This document shows, piece by piece, positions 36,126 through 47,672 of a stretch of DNA of 64,000 nt. The notes beneath the pieces are model-generated. The model did no database searches. It worked only from the letters and a program-made list of their open reading frames with translations, and was not told the origin of the DNA. The stretch covers positions 394,668 to 458,667 of the forward strand of contig CALSFV010000298.1 of NCBI GenBank assembly GCA_943737045.1, in the 5' to 3' direction. The translations under genes and the position numbers were made by a program. Source of the stretch: Parapristionchus giblindavisi (taxonomy: Eukaryota; Nematoda; Chromadorea; Rhabditida; Diplogasteridae). Position 1 is the stretch's first letter, and each line of letters starts with the position of its first letter.

Positions 36126-39100
36126 GGTGGTATCTCTCCTCCCATCCCTCGATTATCATGAATTGTGTATACACATACATTGGGGGGGGGGGGGTGTAGT
36201 GTCGGCTTCTCTTCTCTCATTTGTGTTCTTATTGGTTATGCAAATATTTGGATGTAGACTTGTCATCTCATTAGATGGAAGAAACAGTACTTGACACCAT
36301 CTCATCTCTTCAATGAATACCCCCTTGCGTGATTCCCCTCCCCCTCTCTCTATAGTCGCTTCTTCCTTTTCATCATCTTCATCGTCTTTCTTCATCGTGT
36401 CTATGATTAATGTAAACACTTCTAGTCATACACTGTATGGTCAAGATTATGGGTTGATGTGATTGATTGAATGGTTACAAGGGATAAAAACATCCGACTG
36501 ACTCCTATGTACTCTTATGTAATTGTGGTAGTTTGTCACTGTCTCAATTGTCTTTCATTCATTTTGATAGTTCATATTGAGAGATTGACTTCTGCTCTGC
36601 ACTCTTTGAGTCAACTCGGATAATGCGAATTTGTCCAAATGGCGCGCGACTTATCGCGAGTAGATTTAATTGTATCGCGATTCGCGCGCGACGACTAGCA
36701 AATATCTCTCTCGCACGTGTGGTGAGTAAAATCCGATGGAGACCATGTTTACACTTTCTTGACACCACAGAGACACTCTATCTCTATTCCTTTCCTATTC
36801 TATTCTATTTACATATACTTTTTTCTCATCATTCACCCTATCTCTTCTTCCTCAAACTTCTCTACATACTATTACAAACCAATTCGATATTGTAACTTTT
36901 CCCTTTTTACTCTATGATCTCTCTAATTGTAACGGTTATTTTAATTTGTTAGTTCTGATTTCTTTTCGACCAATGAAGACTTTGGACTTGATCTTTAATC
37001 GCTTCCCTTTGCTGATAACCTTTTCTTTTCCATATGGTCATAGTTGTCTTGTATAGGAATGTTATGATTCGTTCTCCCCGTCATTCTTCCTCATTTCTTC
37101 CCCTTTTTTCTCCCTTTTCCTCTATTCATAATATGTATGTACGTTCTGACTCACTCTCCTTCATTCTCTTCTCTCGCTCCATTCACAATCTTCTTCTTTG
37201 ATTTATTCTTTGATCCTTGATCTTTATAACTATTGTTTATGATCCGTGCACAGTCCTTATATGCTTGTCCGTGAGCAAATCGCAGGTGCTTCTAAAATTT
37301 TGTTCCTTTATTGATCTTTGATCTTTTGATAACCTTGATCTATTCATTTCCTTCCTCTTTCATTCATTCCTCATCTCCTCAATTAGTCCCTCTCTTCATT
37401 GATACAATATGACAGCTCATGTGGTCTTTTTGTATGTTACAGATGAAAGAAATACTAAATGATGCTAATGTATCTATCTCCCCCCTCTCCCCTTTCTCTC
37501 GCTCTCTTCCTCTCTAATCTTACTAATTCATTGATCATTGGACGCATTCTTTGTGATTCGTTGACAGCTTGGATTACAAAAAATGGAATGGTTGAGAGTG
37601 TATTAGGAGAAAGACGATTGTGATACGGTAGTTACATTGAATCGTTGTTCCATTGATTCCATATTTTTTATCACAATACCTGCTTAACAACCTATCTATT
37701 TCTTTCAATCTCAAATGTATTCATGATAGATTTATTCGACTTTATCCTCTTTGTCCATCTATCGTATTATATAATACCTTGTTGCCATCACTATCTACAG
37801 ATGAGGAGAGAAAGCAGAAAGAGGGCATGTTTAAGTATAGTTCATGTCTCTTCATTATGCATATCTCTCACTCTCTTTCTTCACTTCTTCCCCTTTTAGG
37901 GTATCCCTTGGTTTCGTCATATTTTGGGGAATAACAACAATGCCTCTACTTATGCGCTTATTCCGATAGTCAGATTGACCGTTGGTGTGTTTACAATGGA
38001 AAAGATTAAAAAGTCACTACAGTATGCTTGTTGAACGATCAAAATGTTTCTGTTGTGAAAGCAAATCTTGTGACACTCTCGTCTCTCATCTTTATCTTTC
38101 TATCTCTTCTCATCTATTAATAATATTATCTCCTTGTTTACTATTTATTTGTTCCTGATCATCTTTAAAACTTCTTCTCTTTCTTTTCTCACATGACGAT
38201 CTCATCTCTGATTCTCTGTCCATGCACTCTCTCGCTTTGTTATGATTGTACTTCTTTGCACACTCTAGTGATCCCCACCATCCCTCTCCCTCTTTCTTTC
38301 TCTTCTTTTTGCGTGTTGATCATCCTTCTGACATTCGATAGTTCTTTTTGTCATATCCTTCAATCCTTGGTCTTCTTCATATACTTCTTCATCTTCAATT
38401 AGCACATGTCTCTCATGAGAGAGGAAGAGTATAAGCAGTCTCGTGATCACAATGAGAGAAGGTGAAGGGAGAAGATGGGTTTGAAGATGGTGAAGGAGGG
38501 TGGATGGTTTGATATATCCCCTTTGTATCATATCTCTTGATATGATCTGTAGGCGTGTAGATGGATCTGTGTAGACATAAACAGTATATGTACACTTTAT
38601 GTATGACAGGCCCTGATCATTAAGAGAAGAAGATAAGAGATGAGTGATGGTATTGTTATTGTGTGATAAAGAGATACGGTAGGGAGATATTCAAAAGAGA
38701 GATCAAGAAAATTGTGGTTGCTGAGTTTTTGTGTTTAGCATGTATTTTTTAATGTACAAGTCTTCCTTCGTTGGCTTCTTTTGCCGCCTTTGTATAAAGT
38801 TATAAAGTTTCAAGTTATAATATTCTGAATCTTTTCTCTCCTTTTCTTCTTGCTGCCCGTTATGGTCTTTGAATTGGTATACTATCGGTATCTGCATCAC
38901 AAAATGTTTCCATTCATTGTTATTTCTTCTTTTACTTCCTCATATACACAATGTAGCTCTTTGATAGACTAAACTTGATATCTTTATGAATCGTCTGCTA
39001 CTGGGAGAGAAAGAGACCGAAACACAATCTAGCCAATATCCCATCCAATATGACAATGTAGACCAGAATATTCTTTATTCTCTATCTCTCACTTTATTCC

Positions 39101-40189
39101 AATTTCAATGTCTATTCTATACTGTAGTCTGTCATTTACCTATCTATCCTCTTCTATTCAGTCTTCATTTTTGTCATTCGTTTAAATTGTCTGATCCATT
39201 TCTACATTCGTCTGCATTATTTGTTTCGTTATTCATTCACCCTCCTTCCCCTTACAGTATCCTACCGTATTCCTAATCATCATCTATGTTCATTGTAGGA
39301 CTCAATCTCTCGATCATCATCATCAATACAATTGGATCATCATCTCTCTCATCTCATAAGAAGACACATCCACTGTTGTGTGTCTGTTGGTGAGTAGATT
39401 CTTTTATTGATTAAGCCACGCCCCCTTTACCCACCTATCACTAGCAACTGATTTATGCATGCTCCCGCACAAATTTAACCTGTTGTTAGAATTGTTGATC
39501 CACCAACCATAATTTATCAGTTTTTACAACATATTGTTCTTGTCTTTCCATGCAGATATAACCCAAGTGAGATGCAGTGGGATGATTGTTATATGGAGTA
39601 GAAATGGAATGAGATAGGTGAGGGCATAGGGAATAATATAAAGGGAATACTTTCCTTCCTTCTTACGTCAATTCATTCTTTTTCTATGCTTCATCATCAT
39701 TCGCAATTCCTTTCCTTCTTCTTCTTCTTCTTCCTCATCCTTTTCATTCTCCACCGTTTCATCTACGTCGCTCCCTCTATCTTTCTATCTGGACTCTCTC
39801 TCTCTCCATTTATCCTATGTATCTGTTTCTTTGCTACTTCAATCATATCATTGTTCTACTCCATCTCATCCTTCCCTTCTTCCATTCTGTAGTGTGATAC
39901 GTGTGCAACATGAGAGTGGAAATGATTATAGTGATTAGAAGAGTAGATCATGTTAGCTTATATGATTGGAGATGGGGACAAATGAGATGGAACTACCACG
40001 AAGTGAGGGAGAGAGTGGAGGAGAAAGACAGACTCCTCTGTGTACTCTAATCATGATGAATGATCTGAGATGATCAGAGGGTTCATGTAATATGATATGT
40101 ATGTGATGATGTGTAGTTTGATTGTTGAGAGATGAAACATCATGAGAGGGAGAGGACTCGCGAGTACTATCATACTCACGCCTCTACCT

Positions 40190-40252
40190 CTACCTCTCCA
40201 TCTCCCTCTACCTCTCTCTCCCTCTCCCTCTACCTCTCCCTCTCTCTCTGAT
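40190..40252 (+). repeat. CT-rich hexamer tract with CTACCT variants
   Basis: CTCCCT and CTACCT units. Confidence 0.85.
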
Positions 40253-40628
40253 CTCACGATATCATGAAACATCTGATTGATCTTATTTTTGTGGTCATTA
40301 TATCATGCATTCATTGTAGTTGTACCGTCTCTGTTCGTCTGTCTGTATACATTTATGTCTTCATTTTATCACTATACTATCATTAACTAACTATATCTCT
40401 ATCCATCTGGTCGCATCACTCTCCACCTCTTTCAGTACTTGATCTCTGCTTTCTCATTTGTCTCTAACCGTCTGTACTCTCTCTGAATATTCACTCTCTC
40501 CGTTATATTCTCTGTGTCTACCTTCACTCTTCTCCGATCATTTAGTCCATTCATTAAATTGATACTCTCTCAAGACTCAGCTTTCTCATGAGAATCAACG
40601 AGAGAGGATTGAAACAGGCGTGATTACA

Positions 40629-40737
40629 CCCTCTCTCCCTCTCCCTCTCCCTCTCCCTCTCCCTCTACCTCTCCCTCTCCCTCTCCCTCTCCCTCTCCCT
40701 CTCCCTCCCCCTCCCCCTCTACCTCTCCCTCTCTCCT
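40629..40737 (+). repeat. (CTCCCT)n tract, left member of an inverted pair
   Basis: Nearly uninterrupted CTCCCT hexamer; a GGGAGA tract follows 150 bp downstream. Confidence 0.95.
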
Positions 40738-40888
40738 CAATCCACCCTCTATATATCTCTATATGTTGGAAGATAAAGTGTCTAACTATGCATCGGTCTA
40801 GTCGAGGATTCAGATTGATTCCACTAATACTCTCCATCTATCTATACCTATTGTCTATTCATTCATTCGATATGATCAATTGAGTAGT

Positions 40889-40989
40889 GAGAGAGGGAGG
40901 GAGAGAGAGAGAGAGGGAGAGAGAGAGAGAGGGAGATAGAGAGAGAGGGAGAGAGAGAGAGAGGGAGAGAGAAGGGGGGGAGAGGGGGA
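40889..40989 (+). repeat. GA tract, right member of an inverted pair
   Basis: GAGAGAGGGAGAGA units on the + strand. Confidence 0.93.
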
Positions 40990-41254
40990 TTACCGACACG
41001 GGTCGTGTGCACTATTCAATATATTCTTCTCACATCCCCTTTCACCTTTCATCATATTTATTTCTAGAGAAGAAATTTTAAAAAATACGTGTATGAGGGG
41101 AGATGAAGAATAGGAATTGGTTGATCGTCATTGTGTTCCTCCTCTTACTTGAATTGTATTCTCTCAGTCATTTATCCATATACTCTTATTCATTCTCGTC
41201 TCATATCTCTCTATCATTTTTACCGTTCCGTTAAGAAGACTATCGGTTAATCAT

Positions 41255-41383
41255 ATGTTGAAAAGTACGATGCAACCTAACATATCTGACCGCATTTTCG
41301 ATTTTTTTCGAAAACCTTTCCGCATTTTGTGAAAACAGTTTCTTTTTTTTGTTGCAATTTGTAACGTAGCTATTCGACCTATG
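41255..41383. mobile_element. hAT-type MITE related to 17018-17219
   Basis: 129 bp, flanked by a perfect 8-bp duplication TTAATCAT (41247-41254, 41384-41391). The right end TAGCTATTCGACCTATG equals that of the 17018 element. The left end (ATGTTGAAAAGTACG) has decayed. Internal TCTGACCGCATTTTCG resembles that element's repeat unit. Confidence 0.7.
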
Positions 41384-41444
41384 TTAATCATGTTTATCTT
41401 CTCCTTCATCATTATTCTCAATCCATTATTCTGTTGGCATTGAC

Positions 41445-42049
41445 GGTGATAAGACGTTTCAGAAATTTCACTTCAGAAAGTGCTATTTGAGAAAATCCTC
41501 TTCAGAAAAGGACGTTTCAGAAATTTCCACTTCAGATATGATTTTCCAGAAAAGGACGTTTCAGAAATTTTTTTTCAGAAATTCCAACTCAGAAAAGGAC
41601 GTTTCAGAAATTGGCACTTCAGAAATTCCAACTCAGAAAAGGACGTTTCAGAAATTGGCATTTCTGAAATGTCAACTCAGAAAAGGACGTTTCAGAAAAT
41701 GTTCTCGTTGTAATTGAATGCTACCAAAATTATTCTAAGCGATCTTCTCTGCAGTTTAAAGCTACAAACCGTACTGCAAATTTTCTGAAACGTCCTTTTC
41801 TGAGTTGGAATTTCTGAAAAATAATTTCTGAAACGTCCTTTTCTGAGTTGGAATTTCTGAAGTGCCAATTTCTGAAACGTCCTTTTCTGAGTTGGAATTT
41901 CTGAAATGAAAATTTTTGAAACGTCCTTTTCTGGAAAAGATTTTCCGAAATGACATTTTCTGAAGCGAAATTTCTGAAACGTCCTTTTCTGAAAATTAGT
42001 TTCTGAAGTGTCCTTTTCCGAAGTGAAATTTCTGAAACGTCTTATCACC
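41445..42049. mobile_element. 605-bp foldback element with internal repeats and 9-bp target duplication
   Basis: Ends GGTGATAAGACGTTTCAG / CTGAAACGTCTTATCACC. Flanked by a perfect 9-bp direct duplication GGCATTGAC (41436-41444, 42050-42058). Both arms are arrays of AGAAAAGGACGTTTCAGAAA units with variable spacers, inverted about a centre near 41735. The 9-bp duplication fits Mutator-like elements, but no transposase is present to test this. Open frames in it only translate the repeat. Confidence 0.87.
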
Positions 42050-42674
42050 GGCATTGACTATTTATTGTTTAGTATATCTCCATATCATTTGTTCAATTCT
42101 TCTATCTGATTGATGGTCGTTTAATGGTGAATCTAGATTGATCATAGGAATGAGTTCATTGTCAGGTACATGGATATAGACATAAAGGGCTCGAGGCCGA
42201 TTTATCTCTCATGGTTTAGCCCTTTTAGCGCTAATCACGAGTGAGAAGAGAAGGGCTTTACTAGTTTCTCCACTCCGCGGTGCTTTGGTCTGCAAAAGCA
42301 CATATTTATATGTGGACAAATCAATAATTACTGTATTTATTATTGCTTTTAAATCAAATTGATTTTTTTTATTTTGATTACAGCGCGATTAGTAGAGTGG
42401 TGCACGTAAGATTTTTGTAGAAGTCCACGTCTCCACTATCCAGGGTTTTGTTCAGTGAATATTGTGTTAAAAACTATGTTCGTAGTATCGATTACTTAAT
42501 TTATCTTACAATTACTGTTACTAAACCCCATAAAAATCAAAATGTATAGTTGACTAATCACTTGTAGAAAAGGCTTACATAATCGATAGAGTGCTTGTTC
42601 CCTTTGTATCTCCTATCAGTCATCATCCCCGTCCCTCCACAGGTGTCACTCCTGGATCCGGTGACTAGCGTAAA

Positions 42675-42719
42675 ATGGAGAGAGAGAGAGGGAGAGGGAG
42701 AGAGAGGGAGAGAGAGATA
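42675..42719 (+). repeat. GA-rich hexamer tract
   Basis: GAGAGAGGGAGAGG units. Confidence 0.9.
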
Positions 42720-43267
42720 TGTATTGATGGTGATTCATGAGGAGAAAGGATACACTGATGATGTTCCTCTTCTTTTCTTCTATTCCAATTGTATACTGTT
42801 TATTGACGAATACATTGATGATTACAATGGGATCATTTCAATCTTCCACTTTATATAGTTATATTTTATCAACGTGCAAGAAATGATACACATATCACCT
42901 CGGTTTTTCATCACCTCGGTTTTTTTTATAAATATGACGAGTGAAATATAAAATATGCCTAAACTCTCCTTTTGTGGTCAAAGTAAGATCGTGGATTTTG
43001 CAAAAAATCCATGGAAGAAGGAAGATGCATGAATATCTATTAAGATATTATTATCATCTTATAGTTCAATAGGCTTGATCTATTTCTTTATCAATGCTGA
43101 TTTTAGTTTCTGTCGTTATATGAAGATTTGAGGTGTTTTGTGAACCATCTCTCTATCTCTCTCTATCCTCCCCCTCCTCCCCCTCCTCTCCATGTTCTAC
43201 TCTAACAATACCTCGTATGTATTGTGTGTACTTGATCACTCACATCACCCCCCTTTTCATACTTATC

Positions 43268-43372
43268 TCAACCTCTCCCTCTTCCTCTCCCTCTCTCTTC
43301 CTCTTCCTCTAATCCTCTTCTTCTCTACCTCTCCTTCTCCCTCTCCCTCTCCCTCTCCCTCTTCCTCCTCTC
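43268..43372 (+). repeat. CT-rich hexamer tract
   Basis: CTCCCT, CTTCCT and CTCCTT units. Confidence 0.9.
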
Positions 43373-43827
43373 TTTCATTCAGATGCAGAGTAAGCGAGGA
43401 ATGAATCATCCTTCTGCACCTCTCTGTTGTTCTCTTCCTCTTTCTCTCTATTCACTCTCCTCTATTCCCATACTCTCTCTTCTATCTCTCTATCTTTATA
43501 CTCTCTCCTATTCCCATACTCTCTCATCTATCTCTCTATCTCTGTACTCTCTCCCATTATCTCACTATTTCTCCTTCATCGTCAACATTATCATCCCTTT
43601 GCTTCTTTTCATCGTATTCTTCTCTTTTTTGCACCTTCTCATTTCATTCCCTTTTATTACCTCGATTTAGATGTTTCAAATGAACATTTGCACAGACGAT
43701 TTGGCTCTTTATAGGACACTCTCTTCTTATGATCTCTCTTCCTTTTGTATTCTCTATCTCTAATTGTCTATACTCTCTCCTCAGTGTCTTCTGTATCATT
43801 CCATATCTATCGTATCTGGTAAGCGCT

Positions 43828-43940
43828 ATCTCTCCCTCTCCCCCCCTCTCTCTCCCTCCTCTGTCTCCCTCCTCTCCCTCTCCCTCTACCCCTCTTCATC
43901 TCCCCATCCTCTCTCTCCCTCCCCTATCTCTCCCTCTCGT
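43828..43940 (+). repeat. CT-rich tract
   Basis: CCCTCT and CCTCCT units with short interruptions. Confidence 0.85.
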
Positions 43941-44589
43941 ATCGCACGTTCTTTCAAGTCTGTCTCTTACTTTGCAACACACGTTTTTTGTCGTCGTCTC
44001 TCTCCTCCCCATCCGTCGACACCAGTCGTTTCCGATTCTCATCTGATCTGCGGCTGTCTGGCACACTCCCGCTCCATCTCTCATACCTCTAGATCCCTCT
44101 CTCCCACTCCCTCTCCCTCGATATTCCCCCTTCTCCCTTTCTCTCTCCCCCTCCTTTATCTTCTCTTTCTCTATTCCTCTATATCTATCATATCACTATC
44201 ATATCAATGGCTCATCACTTCTTCTTCTTTATATCTCATTTGTACTATTGTGTCTACTTTCTCTATCCCTCTATCATTATTCCTTACACTTATCTTTTTT
44301 ATAATTCTCAGATTGATCTTTTGATCTCTCTTCTACTACCGTATTCTCCCCTCCCTTTATGATAGTGTAGAATTGATAGGATGAAATCGTTCCGATTGGC
44401 CTTTTATCAATCTTTCTCACTCCCCTTCTATCCCTCTTTCTCCTCTACACTAGAGTGTTTAGACTAATTAGTCGTCCTTTGGCATATTTGTACCTTTTAA
44501 TTGTGATTAATGTAATTTTCTTATATTCCTCTCCGTTCCTTCCCTCTCTCTGCTTTGTTAGTGTATGTATCACTGACGCCGACTATGTT

Positions 44590-44715
44590 AAATGTTCCTC
44601 TCCCTTCTCCTTTCCCACCCCTTCCTCTCTCCTCTCCCTCCTCTCCCCTTCTTCCATCCTCTTCCTCCCACCTCTCCTCCCTCTTCCTCCTCCCCTCTCT
44701 CTCTCCCCTCCTCCT
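44590..44715 (+). repeat. CT-rich tract
   Basis: Irregular CCTCTCC and CCTCCTC units. Confidence 0.85.
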
Positions 44716-45003
44716 CTATCCCTCATCTACAGTTACTCTTTCCCTTCTTATATCTACGTGCATCATACAAAGTGCATTGGAAGAGAGAAGAAACTGAAAC
44801 AGCTTCTGTACGATTCTTTTCACTCTTTTTTTAAAATCTTTACCATTCTCGAATTCTCACCTCCTGTACATATAATTGAACGATAACCTAAAAGTGAAGG
44901 GAAACTTATTTGAGTACGTAGAACCTACTCTCTTCTATTATACCTTTCCTTAACTTCTAAAAGGTACCTCTGTATAATTTGTACATCTGTCTATCGTTGA
45001 GAC

Positions 45004-45196
45004 CATAGGTGGGCGCGTGAGAAAGAAAACTTTTTGCGTACAGCCTTGCCTCCCCATCGGGGCCTTGCGCATGGCCTCGCCTCGCAAAAATTGAAAAATT
45101 TCCTGCAGAATTTGTCAAAAAATAACCATGCGCACAGCCTTGCCTCCCAACTTCCGTGGTTTGTGCACAGTCTTTCCCCCAACGTGCCCATCTATG
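45004..45196 (+). mobile_element. hAT-type MITE, CATAGGTGGGC family, copy C
   Basis: 193 bp. Opens CATAGGTGGGCGCGTGAGAA and ends GTGCCCATCTATG. Flanks GTTGAGAC (44996-45003) and GTTGAGAT (45197-45204) match at 7 of 8 positions. The mismatched flank and the altered right end suggest an older insertion than copies A, B and D. Confidence 0.85.
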
Positions 45197-46149
45197 GTTG
45201 AGATTGTGATAGATGGATATACTGTAGTGTAGTTGATGTACCATATCGATCTTCTCGTCCTTTTCCTTCCCATACATCCATGTATTACATGCATGGTTGT
45301 ACAGCTTGTCGTGAAAGGAGAAACATACGATAGATCAGTAGATCGATGAGAGTGCAGATGGTTAGAGAGTGATTAGAGAGTGTGTGAAAGTGAGAGAGTG
45401 CGTGTTATGAGTCCTATCCTCGATGAAGTTGCCCTTCTATCTTTGTCCACCTGTACATATCCGAATTCCACTCTCTCACTTCTCCATACTCTCTCATCAT
45501 CTTCCTCTAACTGTCTGTCACTCTCTCATTCGTACACGATCTCTCGTCTTATTTCGAATCTCGGTTTCGCAGCTAAACTACAAGAGAAACTTCATTCGCA
45601 ACATTCTATGCTCCTCCCTCCTTTCTAAACATTCAATCCATTCTTTCAATCGTTTACTTGTCCTTTTCACTCCATCTTTAGACTACTGTAAGTCTGAGCA
45701 TTATGACTACAATCGCGTTTCGTGCAGGGAAATGGGGATGAATTTGCAAGAAGTAAGGGGTTCACGAGTACAAGAATGGATTAGTCATAGTTTTGGATGT
45801 GAAGAGAAGGAATTGTACGTCTCTTCCTCTCTTGTCTTACTTATATCTATCACCATCTCTCTCTGATGGCATTCACTTTACTTCCTTCTTGGTCATTTTC
45901 TGACCCTTCCCCCTGATTTAGGCAAGAACGGCTTCTCTTACTGTAATAGGATACGGTAGTTCTGTTAGATTACGGTAGTACGGTAATTTAGGCGGAAGTG
46001 CCTAAGGGCTGATTACGGTAGTTGTCTCAAACTCGTCGTAGATTACGATCACTCTATCACACATTGCAGAGGACAATTGCGCTGCGTTTTTTGCATCTTC
46101 TTTCTCTATCTTTTGTCTATCACTATCTATCATACTCTCTATATCTTAT

Positions 46150-46327
46150 CTCTCTCTCTCTCTCTCTCCCTCTCTCTCCCCCTCCTCTCTCTCTCTCCCT
46201 CCTCTCTCTCTCTCTCTCTCTCTCCCTCTCTCTCCCCCTCCTCTCTCTCTCTCCCTCCTCTCTCTCTCTCTCTCTCCCTCTCTCTCCCCCTCCTCTCTCT
46301 CTCTCCCTCCTCTCTCTCTCTCTCTCT
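46150..46327 (+). repeat. CT minisatellite, ~3 copies of a 52-56 bp unit
   Basis: The word CCCTCTCTCTCCCCCTCCTC recurs at 46168, 46224 and 46276, each followed by CT runs, so the tract has a higher-order period besides the dinucleotide. Confidence 0.85.
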
Positions 46328-46467
46328 TCATCTTTACTTCTCTCATCTCTTCTTCTTCTTAGTCTACGACCACTTTTTTTCGTTCTCTTGATCGTCTGCT
46401 CTCTCTATCTTCTACCACTGAAACTGAGGTCCGCAACATTGAGATGAATGAATAGTAGTTGGAGGAA

Positions 46468-46709
46468 GAGGGAGAGGGAGAAGGAGAGGGAGAGGGAGAG
46501 GGAGAGGGAGAGGGAGAGGGAGAGGGAGAGGGAGAGGGAGAGGGAGAGGGAGTAGGAGAGGGAGAGGGAGAGGGAGAAGGAGAGGGAGAGGGAGAGGAGA
46601 GGGAGAGGGAGAGGGATAGGGAGTAGGAGAGGGAGAGGGAGAGGGAGAGGGAGAGGGAGAAGGAGAGGGAGAGGGAGAGGAGAGGGAGAGGGAGAGGGAG
46701 AGGGAGAGA
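46468..46709 (+). repeat. (GGGAGA)n tract, ~240 bp, the longest in the window
   Basis: Nearly uninterrupted GGGAGA hexamers with occasional GAAGGA or GTAGGA. It follows the CT tract at 46150-46327 by 140 bp, forming an inverted purine/pyrimidine pair. Confidence 0.97.
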
Positions 46710-47578
46710 TAAGATGGATATCTTATCTCATCACGTTCTAAATCACTCAATTCTTCCATTGTAACATAGATCTATCTTATCTTTTCCACCATCATCTCAT
46801 ATTTGTTAATCATCATAATGATGATTCATTAACAATATAGTCTAGACACGATAGAAGAGGATGAAAGAGGAAGGGAATGAAGAGATAGAGAGAGAGGAGA
46901 GAGAGATTGGATCTGAGATACTGACGGTTTATGACAAGATCATTAACCGAATTTGCAGCTCCTATCTTGGTAATGGGACGGAGGACGATAAAAGAGACAG
47001 CTAATAGGGGAGAGAGAGTGAACTTGTTGAACTTGTGTAGAGTATCTATGTCTGTGCTCTGTACAACCTGCACACACTCTCTCTCTTTCTGCAAATGTTC
47101 TGAAGATTGTCATTCGACCATTTATATTAATTCTTTGAACATTGAACATTCTGACCTTCTAACATTGTATTTACCCCTCATACTTCATTCCCAATGCTTC
47201 CCTTCTGTGTCAATTGTATTCATATCAATATCTTTTATCTTGATTGATAGATAATCATAGTAGGGATTACAATTCAATTAATATTCAATAGAATCAATGC
47301 ACTTTTGATCGTGTGATCTCTGATACAATCAACACTTTTCGTTTCTATCCATTCTATTCTAGAGGTTTTGCATTTTATCAACGATCTACGTTTCGTGCGA
47401 TGCACGGCCGCTCAATGATAGTAACTAAGAAGCTCTTGCCGGAAAAAGAAAGTATCGCAAACTGAGTGATGATAAGCACTAAAACATCTAGGTTCTCCCA
47501 GCGCGAAAGTTGACTACGGTGTATCTGGGCGCTCGCTTCTGACCAGACCTATCATCGAGTTTTACGATTCGCGAGACA

Positions 47579-47672
47579 TGCCGATATGGCTTAGTGGGTA
47601 GAGCTTTTGTGTATCTATCCGAACCTCGTAGGTTCGAATCCCGCCCAGTGCAAATCAACTTTGCCGATTTTT
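47579..47672 (+). ncRNA. tRNA-derived SINE-like Pol III unit
   Basis: A box TGGCTTAGTGG (47587-47597) and a perfect B box GGTTCGAATCC (47631-47641) are 33 bases apart, followed by a T5 terminator at 47668-47672. The D-arm pairs well (GGCTT...AGAGC), but the anticodon arm and acceptor stem do not close, so it is a tRNA-derived or decayed unit and not a working tRNA. Surrounding 47490-47700 has ordinary complexity and may be the rest of a SINE. Confidence 0.55.

Larger units (their letters stand above)
33401..41246. other. 7.8-kb gene-free region
   Basis: No confident exon. Contains CT/GA tracts, a 40-bp tandem repeat (36003-36120), a CpG-rich patch (36636-36725) and G/C homopolymers (36181-36193). 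Open frames such as 34594-34932 have a hydrophobic start but no recognisable domain or splice context. Confidence 0.45.
42059..44995. other. gene-free stretch, strongly pyrimidine-rich from 43260
   Basis: 42170-42600 has ordinary complexity, with a GGCTCGAGGCC word and paired GGGCT/AGCCC words, and is unclassified. From 43260 to 44720 the + strand is mostly C and T. All long open frames there are Leu/Ser/Pro strings. Confidence 0.45.

Noticed and set aside
36181..36193. G-rich run as a possible G-quadruplex or telomere-like site
   Set aside because: A plain homopolymer; no spaced G-tracts and no telomere hexamers seen in the window.
41480..42054. Frames encoding repeated SEKDVSE / QKRTFQK peptides
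   Set aside because: Translations of the inverted transposon repeat units, mirrored on both strands.
43383..44886. Overlapping + strand frames rich in Ser, Leu and Pro
   Set aside because: Pyrimidine-rich DNA lacks stop codons on that strand; composition explains the openness.
46022..46759. Long open frames over CT/GA tracts (Leu/Ser or Arg/Glu/Gly strings)
   Set aside because: They are open in several frames on both strands because the DNA is a simple repeat; no codon structure.
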